Assembly (NCBI GenBank): GCA_937951625.1
Contig: CALFBP010000053.1
Coordinates: forward strand, 1 to 64,000
DNA length: 64,000 bases
From: an uncultured Thermoguttaceae bacterium
GTDB taxonomy: Bacteria > Planctomycetota > Planctomycetia > Pirellulales > Thermoguttaceae
Direction of reading: 5' to 3'
Every line of letters begins with the position of its first letter. Position 1 is the stretch's first letter. Under the pieces are notes generated by a model. That model was not told the origin of the DNA and ran no database searches. It was given only the letters and a program-made list of their open reading frames with translations. This document shows positions 63,298-64,000 of the stretch, in pieces. Position numbers and translations under genes: made by a program.

Positions 63298-64000
63298 TTA
63301 TGTCGAGTCATGCCAGAGAATCTTGGCATGTTGGGCAATTCGGTCAATTTCCGGTGAGGATATATTGTTACGATAATCTAAAGAAAATACAACGACCAGG
63401 CGCTTTGCACCCGCGAGGGGATTGGGATGGAGGCTGTAGTATAGGTCGAGATAGCTCGTCGTACGAAAACATTCCGCTGAAAGGAGGTCCAAAAATGACC
63501 TGAAGTGGTGGATTCTACTTCCAATGGGTGCAATGAGCACATCAAGCGAAGTATGCGGATTCGCGTCCAATACTTCACGGACCAGCAAGGCCGCCTGTTG
63601 GCTTTTCGCTTCGAACTGCCGCGACCGCAGCAAGAGTGAAAAGGCCAGAGCCCTTTTTTCAGCCTCTGGCAGCTTCACCGTGGTGCCATCTAAGTCGATA
63701 ACGACTTGGCTGTAAAGCTGGTCCAACTGCGCGGAACCGCCGGATCCATGCACGTCGGCCGATGCCATTCGGTCCGCAGAGGCGGGGTCGGGCAACGTGG
63801 GGGGAGGCCACGGGTCGAATTCCAAGCCGAACGCCTCTTGTACTTCCTCCATCAGTTCGTAAAGCTGTTCAAGGCCCAACGTGGGGGTTTGAATCGCGTA
63901 GTAAGGCGGCCGGGACTGGAATTCCAGCCCCAATTGCGCGGCCTCGCGGCGGAAGGCCGTCCCCGGCAAGACCGAGAGGTTGAACACCTGGATTTCGGAG
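63298..64000 (-). CDS. C-terminal part of a probable B12-binding radical SAM protein (cut by the window edge)
   Basis: The frame is open to base 64000, so only about the last 233 residues are present. They resemble the C-terminal region of cobalamin-dependent radical SAM enzymes: EIQVFNLSVLPGTAFRREA near the edge, then LGLEFQSRPPYYAIQTP and LEQLYELMEEVQEAFGLE. The iron-sulfur CxxxCxxC motif would lie outside the window, so this identification is provisional. The stop is 158 bp before the acyltransferase-like start, on the same strand. Confidence 0.65.
   Translation of the reverse strand, partial: SEIQVFNLSVLPGTAFRREAAQLGLEFQSRPPYYAIQTPTLGLEQLYELMEEVQEAFGLEFDPWPPPTLPDPASADRMASADVHGSGGSAQLDQLYSQVVIDLDGTTVKLPEAEKRALAFSLLLRSRQFEAKSQQAALLVREVLDANPHTSLDVLIAPIGSRIHHFRSFLDLLSAECFRTTSYLDLYYSLHPNPLAGAKRLVVVFSLDYRNNISSPEIDRIAQHAKILWHDST

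Overview
The window looks like a chromosomal segment of a GC-rich planctomycete, most likely near the Pirellulales. This is inferred from gene content: two formylglycine-type sulfatases, a CRTAC1-type ASPIC/UnbV protein, Tat-exported Gfo/Idh/MocA and aldo/keto reductase proteins, a PPi-type phosphofructokinase, paralogous sugar isomerase/epimerases, an RRM RNA-binding protein, a DUF5117-type metalloprotease, and planctomycete-style secreted proteins of unknown function. No rRNA, tRNA, CRISPR array or intact mobile element was found. About 47 protein genes are supported.

Layout. 1-5.9 kb: FucP-like permease and secreted beta-helix protein (probable glycan-use pair), then an HDOD protein. 6-10.1 kb: a small membrane protein, dihydrolipoamide dehydrogenase and a sulfatase. 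10.3 kb: remnant of an IS630-type transposase. 10.8-17 kb: accB-accC behind a good sigma-70-type promoter, PPi-PFK with a terminator hairpin, a Tat-exported oxidoreductase with its own promoter, and manA. 17.3-24.2 kb (minus): apparent operon kdsD-kdsC-giant LptC/LptA-like protein-hpt-glycosyltransferase. 24.4-30.7 kb: class II aldolase, an FHA protein behind a near-consensus sigma-54 promoter, second sulfatase, small lipoprotein and UnbV protein. 31-43 kb: ceramidase-like protein coupled to an aldo/keto reductase, a divergent second reductase, argG, sialidase, SRAP protein, GH106-like protein and a large zinc metalloprotease. 43.7-48 kb: esterase, csrA with a long structured leader, an unusual DNA methyltransferase fused to a repeated module and a GIY-YIG-like domain, rpsU and an RRM protein. 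48.5-53.4 kb: alpha/beta hydrolase, tandem sugar isomerase paralogues and a CgeB-type glycosyltransferase. 53.5-57 kb: FliN-like protein, two unrecognised genes, lysA. 57-64 kb: secreted proteins of unknown function, an ACS-type MFS transporter, a condensation-fold acyltransferase-like protein, and the C-terminal end of a probable B12-binding radical SAM protein running off the right edge.

How the genes may work together: the sulfatases, sialidase, GH106-like enzyme, beta-helix protein, permeases and Tat-exported oxidoreductases fit a life spent degrading sulfated or complex glycans. PPi-PFK, aldolase and manA feed sugars into central metabolism. The kds/Lpt-like operon points to an LPS-containing outer envelope. 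The items least like routine genome content are the methyltransferase fusion at 45.2-46.9 kb, the giant Lpt-like protein at 19.2-22.5 kb, the sigma-54/FHA unit at 25.9-26.4 kb and the csrA leader at 44.7-44.9 kb.
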